This document shows, piece by piece, positions 30,621 through 40,841 of a DNA stretch of 64,000 nucleotides (positions are counted from its first letter, which is position 1; the number at the start of each line of letters is the position of its first letter). Under the pieces are notes generated by a model, which saw only the letters and a list, made by a program, of their open reading frames with translations, ran no database searches and was not told where the DNA came from. Source of the stretch: Siphonodentalium dalli (Eukaryota; Mollusca; Scaphopoda; Gadilida; Siphonodentaliidae); assembly GCA_032622095.1 (NCBI GenBank), contig CP136064.1, positions 141,997,954-142,061,953 on the forward strand. The letters are read 5' to 3'. Position numbers and translations under genes: made by a program.

Positions 30621-31860
30621 TGGATTTTACTCTTTGTGTGACTAAATCCTTTAGCACGGGCTACGGGTCGTACCTTTAGTCTGATCATCATAAAATTTGT
30701 TATGGCTGTTGAAATTGGAATGTAGATGGGAATGAGTCATTTTGGGGTCATTCGGACAAAAAACATGGCCGCCAGTGGCCATCTTTGTTTTCAAAATTCA
30801 ATCCATTAGCACGGGCCACAGGTCGCATTGTTCGTCTGATCATCATGAAATTTGTCCTGGATGTTAATATTGACATGTAGATGGGAACGAGTCATTTTTT
30901 GTTTATTCGGGCAAAAAACATGGCCGCCAGCAGCCATCTTTGATTGTACTCTTTGTATGACTAAATCCTTTAGCACGGGCTACAGGTCGTACCTTTAGTC
31001 TGATCATCATGAAATTTGTTATGGCTGTTGAAATTGGAATGTAGATGGGAACGAGTCATTTTGGGGTCATTCGGATAAAAAAATGGCCGCCAGTGACCAT
31101 CTTTGATTTTACTGTTTGTATGACTAAATCTTTTAGCACGGGCTACAGGTCATACCTTTAGTCTGATCATCATAAAATTTGACATGGATGTTGTCAATGA
31201 CATGTAGATTGGAACAAGTCATTTTGGGATCATTTGGCCAAAAAACATGGCCGCCAGCAGCCGTCTTGGATTTTACTCTTTGTGTGACTAAATCCTTTAG
31301 CACAGGATACAGGTCGTACCTTTAGTCTGATCATCATAAAATTTGTCATGGATGTTAACAATGACTTGTAGATGGGAACAAGTCATTTTGGGATCATTTG
31401 GCCAAAAAACATGGCCGCCAGCAGCCATCTTGGATTTTACTCTTTGTGTGACTAAATCCTTTAGCACGGGCTACGGGTCGTACCTTTAGTCTGATCATCA
31501 TAAAATTTGTTATGGCTGTTGAAATTGGAATGTAGATGGGAATGAGTCATTTTGGGGTCATTCGGACAAAAAACATGGCCGCCAGTGGCCATCTTTGTTT
31601 TCAAAATTCAATCCATTAGCACGGGCCACAGGTCGCATTGTTCGTCTGATCATCATGAAATTTGTCCTGGATGTTAATATTGACATGTAGATGGGAACGA
31701 GTCATTTTTTGTTTATTCGGGCAAAAAACATGGCCGCCAGCAGCCATCTTTGATTGTACTCTTTGTATGACTAAATCCTTTAGCACGGGCTACAGGTCGT
31801 ACCTTTAGTCTGATCATCATGAAATTTGTTATGGCTGTTGAAATTGGAATGTAGATGGGA
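30241..31860. repeat. 810-bp tandem duplication in the satellite
   Basis: Two adjacent 810-bp units of five monomers, about 30241-31050 and 31051-31860, are near-identical. The private variants tcggataaaaaaatgg (gata at 30264 and 31074) and gtttattcgggc (30901 and 31711) repeat at exactly 810 bp. This is the youngest-looking duplication near the right end of the array. Confidence 0.88.
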
Positions 31861-32665
31861 ACGAGTCATTTTGGGGTCATTCGGAGAAAAAACATGGCCG
31901 CCAGTGGCCATCTTTGTTTTCAAAATTCAATCCATTAGCAAGGGCCACAGGTCGCATTGTTCGTCTGATCATCATGAAATTTTTCCTGGATGTTAATATT
32001 GACATGTAGATGGGAAAGAGTCATTTTGGGGTCGTTCGGCAAAAAAACATGGCAGCCAGCAGCCATCTTGGATTTTACTCTTTACATGACTAAATCATTT
32101 AGCACGGGCTACAGGTCGTACCTTTAATCTGATCATCATGAAATTTGTTTTAGCAGTTGAAATTGGAATGTAGATGGGAACGAGTCATTTTGGGGTCATT
32201 CGGACAAAAAACATGGCCGCCAGTGACCATCTTTGATTTTACTGTTTGTATGACTAAATCCTTTAGCACGGGCTACAGGTCATACCTTTAGTCTGATCAT
32301 CATAAAATTTGACATGGATGTTGTCAATGACATGTAGATTGGAACGAGTCATTTTGAGGTCATTCGGCCAAAAAACATGGCCACCAGCAGCCATATTGGA
32401 TTTTACTGTTTGTATGACTAAATCCTTAGGACGGGCTACAGGTCGTACCTTTAGTCTGATAATCATGAAATTTGTCATGGCTGTTGAAATTGGAATGTAG
32501 ATGGGAACGAGTCATTTTGGGGTCATTCGGCCCTAAAACATGGCCGCCAGCAGCCATCTTGGATTTTACTCTTTGTATGACTAAATCCTTTAGCATGGGC
32601 TACAGGTCGTACCTTTAGTCTGATCATCATAAAATTTGGCATGGATGTTAACAATGACATGTAGA

Positions 32666-34070
32666 ACATTTAAACACTATTTTGTGAACAAAGCGTACAA
32701 TTGGCCAGGAACGGCGAGGGTTGAATAAGAAATTAGCTAAAAACGGGGAAAAATCCGATAAACCGGTATCGAGGAACAGAGATATAAGCTTATATTTCTC
32801 GCGTTTTACGCTATGTAAAAATACATATTATACATCATTCGAAAGGTTAGCATCTCCCCTTTATTAAGATTGCAACATTTAGCGAACAAAGCGTACAATT
32901 GGCCAGGAACGGCGAGCGTTGAATAAGAAATTAGCTAAAAACTGGGGGAAAAAATCCGACTAACAGGAATCAGGAACAGAGATATAAGTGCATATTACTC
33001 GCGTTTTACGCTATGTAAAAATACATATTATACATCATTCGAAAGGTTAGCATCTTTCCTTCATTAATATTGCAACATTTAGACACTATTTTTGTGAACA
33101 AAGCGTACAATTGGCCAGGAACGGCGAGCGTTGAATAAGAAATTAGCTAAAAACTGGGGAAAATCGACTAACAGGAATCAGGAACAGAGATATAAGCGCA
33201 TATTACTCGCGTTTTACGCTATGTCAAAATACATATTATACATCATTCGAAAGGTTAGCATCTTTTCTTCATTAATATTGCAACATTTAGCGAACAAAGC
33301 GTACAATTGGCCAGGAACGGCGAGCGTTGAATAAGAAATTAGCTAAAAACTGGAGAAAAAAAATCCGACTAACAGGAATCAGGAACAGAGATATAAGTGC
33401 ATATTACTCGCGTTATTTGGATTCATTCCGATAAACTATACTAAAGTTATCATCCGGACAACAAATTTCAAGGATTTTCTAAGTCAAAAAACGTCAAATA
33501 AGGGGCATAACTCCGGTGAAAATTGGCGGGCGGAACCCAAATTCGAACATGAACTTACTTTTCGGCTAATAAACCCACATACCAAATTTTATTAAATTTG
33601 GTTCACTCTAACTAAAGTTATCATCCGGAAACCAAAAATACATGTTATACATCAGTCGAAAGGTTAGCATCTTTTCTTCATTAATATTGCAACATTTAGC
33701 GAACAAAGCGTACAATTGGCCAGGAACGGCGAGCGTTGAATAAGAAATTAGCTAAAAACTGGAGAAAAAAAATCCGACTAACATGAATCAGGAACAGAGA
33801 TATAAGTGCATATTACTCGCGTTTTACGCTATGTAAAAATACATGTTATACATCAGTCGAAAGGTTAGCATCTTTTCTTCATTAATATTGCAACATTTAG
33901 ACACTATTTTTGTGAACAAAGCGTACAATTGGCCAGGAACGGCGAGGGTTGAATAAGAAATTAGCTAAAAACGGGGAAAAATCCGATAAACCGTTATCGA
34001 GGAACAGAGATATAAGCTCATATTTCTCGCGTTTTACGCTATGTAAAAATACATATTATACATCATTCGA
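32666..34070 (+). repeat. Second satellite, ~196-213-bp monomers, forward block
   Basis: The word acaaagcgtacaattggcc starts at 32688, 32886, 33098, 33294, 33703 and 33916. Spacings are 198, 212, 196, 409 and 213 bp. Two monomer forms alternate: one has agcgaacaaag, the longer one has agacactatttttgtgaaca. Other conserved words are aggaacggcgagcgttg, gaaattagctaaaaac and gttttacgctatgtaaaa. The 409-bp interval holds an insertion. The first unit begins mid-monomer directly after the major satellite. There is no similarity to the 164-bp monomer. Confidence 0.93.
33413..33635. mobile_element. ~220-bp unidentified insertion in the second satellite
   Basis: The satellite monomer is interrupted after attactcgcg and resumes at aaaaatacatgttatac, with the expected tttacgctatgt missing. 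The insert has two related pieces (actaaagttatcatccgga near its left end and again near its right end) and contains ataaggggcataactccgg. A very similar word, aaggggcataactc, occurs at 60434-60447. This suggests a dispersed repeat family, but I could not identify its ends or class. Confidence 0.5.
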
Positions 34071-34565
34071 CAGCGCATCCGCACACAATCCCGTCCAAAT
34101 ACAGATACGATAGGCGAGAATCGCATGCGTTTTGATATGTCGATGCCGTCTGGAGAGTTTGGCGGGACCAGCATCCCGTCTCGATTTGCTCAGTCTACCC
34201 TTGATGCTATAAAGTGGTAGCCGCGGGCGCTTATATATAGAGTTGTTTTTATGAGCCATCAGGCCCCCAACAGGTTAGACAGTGCCGTCCGCCTCCACCA
34301 AGCCCACCCACCCTAAAAGTGATTTTTCCTATAGTGTTTTTGAAACGTGTCTCTTTGTGGTGTCATTCTTTTGGTATGATTTTTTACTAAATAACGGGTA
34401 TATTAGAGTTACATTTCTTTGAATTTTACAATCGAAACATAGTATAAGATATTCGCATGCGATGCTGAGTCACGCGGGACACGGCAAACTAAATCGCGCG
34501 CAAATTGGCTTGCGATTTTTCAGCATCCCACCCCATTTGGCATGCGATAGCGTTTGTACTAGGTG
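34071..34565. other. Core between oppositely oriented satellite blocks, no gene recognised
   Basis: This ~500-bp stretch is neither satellite. The forward array ends mid-monomer at catcattcga|cagcgcatcc. The stretch has a TATA-like gcttatatatagag near 34229 and several gcatgcg words. No long ORF, RNA gene or transposon end was seen. Confidence 0.4.
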
Positions 34566-34702
34566 CATTCGAAAGGTTAGCATCTCCCCTTTATTAAGAT
34601 TGCAACATGTATTCAACGCTCGCCGTTCCTGGCCAAATGTACGCTTTGTTCGCAATATTAGTGTCTAAATGTTGCAATATTAATGAAGGGGATATGCTAG
34701 CC
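34566..34702. repeat. Head-to-head junction of second-satellite fragments
   Basis: A forward fragment, gaaaggttagcatctcccc to gattgcaacat (34568-34607), is followed at once by a reverse fragment. The reverse part starts attcaacgctcgccg and ends gttgcaatattaatgaaggg...tatgctagcc. The two pieces are complementary over the agcat...gcaacat part and form an inverted repeat. From here on, satellite copies run in the minus orientation. Confidence 0.75.
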
Positions 34703-35237
34703 AATAGGCCCTTTCCTTCACCCCTCATATTTTTGCCTTTATTGCGTACATAAGAAGAAAAAAGGAGCAATTTTGGACTTTTTGTGTGTTCACTTTCTTT
34801 TATCTTGTGGTGGATGCTTTGAACAGGAAACCGAGAGCTGACCCTGTGTCTTGGCATATACTGTTCCAGATGTTCTTTCGAATTGGTCTCGTCCTCGTTC
34901 CTGTTACTTCAAATTCGTCAATTCGTACCATAATCTGTTCCTATTCCTGGTTTGAGATAACTCCGCCTACTGAATTTTCTGATTGGCTGCGCCATATATC
35001 CTATATATATAGATATTTGTCCGGGGAATCTAAGATTTCGCCTAAAAGATATCAATCATTTTCACACTTTTTTCTGAACGTTATTGCACAAAAAGCATTT
35101 TATGCGACAGAAATGAATATAGTGAATGATACTCTTTCTATTTCTGTAAATACTTGGCAGTGACGTTACGTAATTCGTGAGAAATCTGCGACTTTCTACG
35201 AAGAATAAGTAACGTTCCTCTGGGTGCTAATTTCTGA
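34703..35237. other. Unassigned spacer between inverted satellite copies
   Basis: This is a unique-looking stretch that contains an open frame of about 125 codons (34786-35163). I do not think that frame is a gene. It has no recognisable domain, it lies between satellite fragments, and part of it (cctcgttcctgttact near 34895) resembles the degenerate cctcgttcctgttactcg words at 35811-35890. Confidence 0.4.
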
Positions 35238-35905
35238 TTTAACGCTCGCCGTTCCTGGCCAAATGTACGCTTTGTTCGCAAAAGTAATATCTAAATGTTG
35301 CAATATTAATGAAGGGGAGATGCTAACCTTTCGAATGATGTATAATATGTATTTTTACATAGGGTAAAACGCGAGTAATATGCGCTTATCTCTGTTCCTG
35401 ATTCCCGGTACTCGGATGTTTTCGTTTTTAGCTAATTTCTTATTCAACGCTCGCTGTTCCTGGCCAAGTGTACGCTTTGTTCGCAATATTAGTGTCTAAA
35501 TGTTGCAATATTAATGAAGGGGATATGCTAACCTTTCGAATGATGTATAATATGTATTTTTACATAGCGTAAAACGCGAGAAATGTGAGCTTATATCTCT
35601 GTTCCTGATTCCCGGTACTCGGATTTTTTCGTTTTTAGCTAATTTCGTATTCAACGCTCGCCGTTCCTGGCCAAGTGTACGCTTTGTTCGCAATATTAGT
35701 GTCTAAATGTTGCAATATTAATGAAGGGGATATGCTAACCTTTCGAATGATGTATAATATGTATCGTTACATAGAGCAAAACGCGAGAAATGTGAGCTTA
35801 TATCTCTGTTCCTCGTTCCTGTTACTCGAAATAGTCATTCTGTTACTCGGAACTCGTTCCTGTTCCTCGTTCCGTTCCTGTTACTCGAAATAGTCAATCC
35901 CCACA
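35238..35905 (-). repeat. Second satellite, minus-oriented block
   Basis: Three reverse-complement monomers follow each other, with gttcctggcc(a) at 35251, 35455 and 35663 (spacings 204 and 208 bp). They carry the complements of the forward words: aacgctcgccg, gtacgctttgttcgc, ttgcaatattaatgaagggg and acatagcgtaaaacgcgag. The last unit dissolves into short tandem words (cctcgttcctgttactcg, twice) near 35811-35900. With the forward block this makes a large, imperfect inverted repeat spanning about 3.2 kb. Confidence 0.88.
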
Positions 35906-37200
35906 CAATGTCAACTCTCCCCTTTGGCCTACCCGCCTTTCTCATTTGCATTGTGAGTTTTTGTGAATAATCGCACACAACATGGTGACGATAGGTTTTG
36001 TGTAATGTGTCCAGAAAGTAACGAGAATATGTGTCGTAGTGCTGTCATCCACGTCGACTGAATTTATACTAATGTCTCGGTTAAGATTTGTGTTGGGTCG
36101 TTCTGGTTATATCCAGGCGGAGTAGTGTTTGGCTTTAGCGGTTTGGGACTCGTTGCTAATTGGCGTTATGTCAGTGCTGAATATATCTGGCTGAGTAGTG
36201 CGAGCGTGACCTTTGTTGTTCAATGTTAACCATACTGCATTAGCAAAGGTATTAAGCTCCGCGAACGTATGCTTCACAAAATCTTGTAGATCTCCTCTGA
36301 GGTTCTCTGCACACTGATATTCGCAAATACAAGGGGTCTGATCTGTTGGAGTAGACGATTTATGTGTCGGTTTACAAATCGTTGATACATTGTAGCGTTA
36401 CGGCCTGCATGTGTGGTCTATATACAAACTCCAAGTATGTTAATACTAAACGAATAACCGGTTAGCTGCATGCATGCGAACGATAGCATTCACGTGCGTG
36501 TGATCAAGGCGTCGCGTTATCATTCATTCACCTTTTTGAGATCGCAAATCTGAATGCTGAGATGGATGTTCAATTAATTTCAATTGAAATACATTCATAA
36601 TAGATATGTACACAATATTTAGAATATGTTATGGATTTATATTTCAGATGACATTCGCAGTCCAATTGATCAGTCTCATATACACAAAAAGCACTCGAAA
36701 ACTCATTAGAACTCCTTAAGAACTACGCATATTTACAGATGCTCGGCGTTTGGTGACATCTTCGTCTGCGGCTTTAACATCTTTCTGTGTCGACAGTGGT
36801 CACTCCATATCGCGCGGATATGGAGAACGACACCGATTTTTAAAATTCTGTTCAATCCTATGCTTCATTGACATATTCAACTATATACCGGCATTTGTTT
36901 TGGCAGCGTGGAAGTCCATGAACTATATTAGTGGGTGGATGTTCTCGAAAATTTGAGTGAGCAAAAGCAAAAACACTATTGATAAAATTCGCAACAAAAT
37001 ATTAAATTGTTTGATCTGGGAAAACTGATTGACAGCGGGTGAATAAATACTCCTGCTTCATGTGGACATACACATAACAACTTCGTTGTCTGTTTTATGA
37101 TGAGAAACCAACATATCCCCATATCATATACGTGAAAATGACTTTCCCATTTTATCGACTTTGGTGATACCCTCGGCTTTGGTGATACCACGTACACGGG

Positions 37201-37204
<4 letters not shown>
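35906..37204. other. Unassigned intergenic DNA
   Basis: Nothing was recognised here. ORFs are short (up to about 70 codons) and lack domains. There are no tandem repeats, RNA genes or transposon ends. Confidence 0.4.

Positions 37205-37258
<54 letters not shown>
37205..37258. repeat. TA microsatellite, left flank of Helitron insertion
   Basis: An uninterrupted run of TA dinucleotides ends directly at the CTAG terminus of the first Helitron. A matching TA run lies on the other side of the Helitron string at 40040. The insertion therefore seems to have split one TA tract. Confidence 0.93.
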
Positions 37259-37259
<1 letters not shown>

Positions 37260-38006
37260 TAGAAGGTGACCCGACTTCGTCCGGGATTTGACCTTGAATT
37301 GTCTATTTTGAAGGCCAAGGTCAAGTGGGGTCACGATTTGACCCGTCCAAAACACTGCCCGAACAAAAGTACCCGACAAAAGTACCCGTCGAAATCCACC
37401 CGGTTTTACCCGATTTGACCTTGAATTGATCATTTTGAAGGTCACGGTCAGGTCGGGGTCACGATTTGACCCGTCAAAAACACCCAGTGGACAAAAGTTA
37501 AATAAAATTTCGTCGAAATACCATCAAAATTGGCGATTTGACCTTGAATTGACCCGATTTAAAGGTCAATGTCACGTCGCACGGGCAAATGAATATGCTT
37601 ATGAGACTCCCCATACGAAAGTACCCCCACATACCAAGTGTCATCGAAATCCCGTGATATTCGGGCGTTTGACCTTGAAATGACCCGATTTCAAGGCCAA
37701 GGTCACGTCGCACGGGCAAATTAATATGCTTATGAGACTCCCCATACTAAAGTACCCCCACATACCAAGTTTCATCGAAATCCCTGATATTCGGGCGTTT
37801 GACCTTGAAATGATCCGATTTCACAGTCAAGGTCACGTCGCACGGGCAAATTAATAGGTCCATGTCACTCCCCGGCCGAAAATACCCACACATATCAAGT
37901 TTCATCGAAATCGGCTCGGCCGTTTTTGAGTCCATCGATTACAGACAGACACACACACAGACACACACACGCACACACACACAGATCTTCCAAAATATAT
38001 AATAGA
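37259..38006 (-). mobile_element. Non-autonomous Helitron, copy A (748 bp)
   Basis: Read on the minus strand the element starts TCTATTATATATTTTGG at 38006. It ends with the 16-base palindrome-like cccggacgaagtcggg (37285-37270), then tcacctt, then CTAG (37262-37259). The flanking host base is T. TC at the start, a GC-rich hairpin 7 nt before a CTAG end, insertion at A|T and no target duplication are the hallmarks of Helitrons. It has no Rep or helicase ORF, so it is non-autonomous. The interior is modular: gtcacgtcgcacgggcaaat recurs at 37571, 37702 and 37832 (~130-bp units), with many gaccttgaa and gtcaaggtca words. A CA/GA microsatellite (about 37936-37984) lies near the 5' end. Tandem words in the interior may have aided copy-number change. 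Confidence 0.85.
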
Positions 38007-38750
38007 CTAGAAGGTGACCCGACTTCGTCCGGGCTTTGACCTTGAATTGTCTATTTTGAAGGCCAAGGTCAATTGGGGTCACGATTTGACCCGTCCAAAA
38101 CACTGCCCGAACAAAAGTACCCGACAAAAGTACCCATCGAAATCCATCCGGTTTTACCCGATTTGACATTGAATTGATCATTTTGAAGGTCAAGGTCAGG
38201 TCGGGGTCACGATTTGACCCGTCCAAAACACCCAGTGGACAAAAGTAACCCTATGTATAAAATTTCGTCGAAATACCATCAAAATTGCCGATTTGACCTT
38301 GAATTGACCCGATTTCAAGGTCAAGGTCACGTCGCACGGGCAAATGAATATGCTTATGAGACTCCCCATACGAAAATACCCCCACATACCAAGTTTCATC
38401 GAAATCCCGTGATATTCGGGCGTTTGACCTTGAAATGACCCGATTTCAAGGTCAAGATCATGTCGCACGGGCAAATTAATATGCTTATGAGACTCCCCAT
38501 ACGAAAGTACCACCACATACCAAGTTTCATCGAAATCCCGTGATATTCGGGCGTTTGACCTTGAAATGACCCGATTTCAAGATCAAGGTCACGTCGCACG
38601 GGCAAATTAATAGGCCCGTGTCACTCCCCGGCCGAAAATACCCACACATACCAAGTTTTATCGAAATCGGCTCCGCCGTTTTTGAGTCCATCGATTACAG
38701 ACAGACACACACACAGACACACACACAGATCTTCCAAAATATATAATAGA
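38007..38750 (-). mobile_element. Non-autonomous Helitron, copy B (744 bp)
   Basis: Same family as copy A, and near-identical over most of its length. On the minus strand it begins TCTATTATATATTTTGG at 38750 and ends with a hairpin (38033-38018) and CTAG at 38010-38007. That CTAG is joined directly to the TC start of copy A, with no host base between them. It carries the same ~130-bp modules and a CA/GA tract near 38698-38729. Confidence 0.85.
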
Positions 38751-40036
38751 CTAGAAGGTGACCCGACTTCGTCCGGGCTATTAAAAAACCAAATTTCAAG
38801 TCGATAGCTCCACCCGTTTCCGAGATCTGGTCTGCGCATGCGCGAAGCTGGCGCCGCACGGGCTCGGCGACCCGTTAAAATTCGTATCCGGGGCAAGATA
38901 CATTCACATACCAAATTTCAAGTCGATAGCTCCACCCGTTTCCGAGATATATATATTGCCCAATGTCATTTGCGGATACCTCGGCCGGTGATGAGTTAAC
39001 GCGACATCGGCCGGTTAAGAGTTAAACGCGATCACGTCAGGCACGATCTGTTGACGGCGTAATATATTTACGGAATGTTTTTCGATGAGCGAAGCATGGT
39101 CCTGCGTTCTTCCCGATAATTAAGGTAGAAACTTTAAACGTACACAGGCGTGTGATACATCATTGGAAAGAGAAAGCGCCACCGATTCTAACCGTGCAAA
39201 TTATATAACTGGCAATTTATTATTCGCGCTATATCGAATCGATTTGTGAGCACCGAACTGAAATATATTAGCGCAAAACGGCGTAAAAACAGATTTGACC
39301 TCGGCACGTGAAAAGTTGACCTCGGATCTGAAAATTAATAGGCCCATGCCACCCCCCGGCCGAAAATATCCCCACATACCAAGTTTCATCGAAATCGGCT
39401 CGGCCGTTTTCGAGTTCATCGCGATCACACAAACAGACAAACACACACACCTTGACCTTGAATTGTCCATTTTGAAGGTCAAGGTCAAGTGGGGTCACGA
39501 TTTGACCAGTCCAAAACACTGCCCGGACAAAAGTACCCGACAAACGTGCCAGTCGAAATCCATCCGATTTTACCCGATTTGACCTTGAATTGATCATTTT
39601 GAATGTCAAGGTCTGGTCGGGGTCACGATTTGACCCGTCCAAAACAATCAGTGGACAAAACTAACCCCACGTATCAAATTTCGTCGAAATCCCATCAAAA
39701 TTGGCGATTTGACCTTGAAGTTACCCGATTTCAAGGTCAAGGTCACGTCGCACGGGCAAATGAATATGCTTATGAGACTCACCATAAGAAAGTACCCACA
39801 CATACCAAGTTTCATCGAAATCCCGTGATATTCGGGCGTTTGACCTTGAAATGACCCGATTTCAAGTTCAAGGTCACGTCGCACGGACAAATTAATAGAC
39901 CCATGCCACCCCCCGGCCGAAAATACCCCCACATACCAAGTTTAATCGAAATCGGCTCGGCCATTTTCGAGTTCATCGCGAACACACAGACAGACACACA
40001 GACAGACACACAAACAGATCTTCCAAAATATATAAT

Positions 40037-40039
<3 letters not shown>
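38751..40039 (-). mobile_element. Non-autonomous Helitron, chimeric copy C (1289 bp)
   Basis: On the minus strand this copy starts TCTATTATATATTTTGG at 40039 (host base A) and ends with the family hairpin (38777-38762) and CTAG at 38754-38751, joined to the start of copy B. It is longer than its neighbours and mosaic. Part 39455-40039 matches A and B. Part 39290-39452 repeats a 5'-end-like segment including a CA/GA tract. Part 38778-38948 has two copies of accaaatttcaagtcg (38789 and 38919), about 130 bp apart. The stretch of about 38950-39290 is unlike A or B and may be captured DNA. It has no helicase ORF. Confidence 0.8.

Positions 40040-40077
<38 letters not shown>
40040..40077. repeat. 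TA microsatellite, right flank of Helitron insertion
   Basis: A pure TA run follows the 5' TC end of Helitron copy C, then a short tatacgtg duplication. Together with 37205-37258 it forms the split target. Confidence 0.93.
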
Positions 40078-40078
<1 letters not shown>

Positions 40079-40539
40079 GTGTATACGTGTATACATTTGT
40101 GATATCTTAAAATTATTTTGTGATATCACTAATTCCCCAATATTTTATTATATCAGTATTTCGAATTATAGTTATCAATAAATTATTATTGTACGGTACA
40201 CTGTTAGAAAAAATACCCGTCGTTTCAACGGTGTCATACCGCGCAATATCGCTGCCAACCGTGGGCCGTTATACATACGGTCAGGCTGTAGCATGTTCCA
40301 CGGTACGAAACGGTTTAAGTTACTGGCAGACTGTAAGCAGTAACTGTCAGACCGTTGTATTGTTTTACGGTTCAACACCGTTTAATTAATATCAAGACCA
40401 TACTAGTAACTAATAACGGTCAGACCTATGGTATTTTTCATGGGTCAAAACCAATGTTTTGCTCTTAATTTGCTAATTTACCATAGAATTAGCCAAGTTC
40501 CCATGGTAACAATATGATTTCCCGGTAGGCATTATGATA
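40078..40539. other. Unassigned DNA
   Basis: AT-rich. It contains several short acgg/ccgt-bearing words between 40215 and 40440 that suggest a decayed repeat. No gene, RNA or terminus was identified. Confidence 0.3.
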
Positions 40540-40841
40540 CATATGTTTTAGAATGGTCGAAATTAGTTTTATTCGTAACTGAAAAATACATCTTAGTTCT
40601 TCTATTGCGAGCACAGTTTCATAAAGTAACAGAAAATACTTATGAAACTTTGAAATTTGAAGAGAATCAAACTTGTTATCTGGAATTTAATCCAGATAAA
40701 GACTGTGCGCGCGTGATGTGTTCAACTTTCACTGACTACTGTAATGGCTACTGTAATGGCTGTAAATAAAAAACGACAGCAACTGAAAATCCGACCCATC
40801 AGTTACGAGTAATACTAATGTCGACCATTCTAAAACATATG
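40540..40841. mobile_element. ~300-bp foldback element with 40-bp inverted arms
   Basis: The arm catatgttttagaatggtcg...attcgtaac at 40540-40579 is matched in reverse complement at 40803-40841, with about three mismatches over 40 bases. The ~220-bp spacer has no ORF of note and includes a duplicated ctactgtaatgg word (40736-40760). This looks like a MITE or foldback repeat. The target duplication was not resolved. Confidence 0.6.

Larger units (their letters stand above)
1..32665. repeat. Major satellite array, 164/155-bp monomers
   Basis: The whole segment is a tandem array. Successive starts of the word gtaga(t/t)gg in the first copies lie at 11, 175, 339, 494 and 658, giving units of 164, 164, 155 and 164 bp. 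The 155-bp form replaces the middle of the monomer with a ttttcaaaattcaatcc block and ends in a cgcattgttcg variant. By length this is about 200 monomers, and the array continues beyond the left edge. Conserved blocks in nearly every unit are gaacgagtcattttggg, aaaaacatggccgccag, tttagcacgggctacagg and tctgatcatcat. At least five monomer classes can be told apart, for example cagcagccgtcttgg, cagcagccatcttgg, cagtggccatctttg, cagtgaccatctttg and gtttactcgggc. Because 164 is not a multiple of 3, the reading frame shifts every unit, so the short ORFs here are not genes. The junction with the next satellite is abrupt at 32665. Confidence 0.97.

Noticed and set aside
1-32500. Repeated 60-89-codon ORFs on both strands (for example at 2106-2312, 28056-28325, 32263-32478)
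   Set aside because: They recur with the satellite monomer, shift frame each 164 bp, overlap on both strands and have no independent start or stop context. They are products of the repeat and not genes.
1-32665. CRISPR-like regular repetition
   Set aside because: Units are 155-164 bp with no short repeat/unique spacer pattern, and the surrounding genome is eukaryotic.
34786-35163. 125-codon open frame between satellite fragments
   Set aside because: No domain, no coding neighbours, and part of the DNA resembles the degenerate satellite words at 35.8 kb.
37259-40039. RTE-type LINE tails as the explanation of the CA/GA-rich, atatataataga-ended elements
   Set aside because: The tail-like words first suggested RTE, but the opposite end (hairpin, 7-nt spacer, CTAG, A|T insertion, no target duplication) fits Helitrons, and the ttcatcgaaatcgg words lie inside the element.
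37152-40181. Several 70-120-codon ORFs in the Helitron region, some with long Tyr/Ile or Val/Cys runs
   Set aside because: They read through TA and CA microsatellites and tandem modules, occur on both strands in the same place, and contain no Rep or helicase motif.
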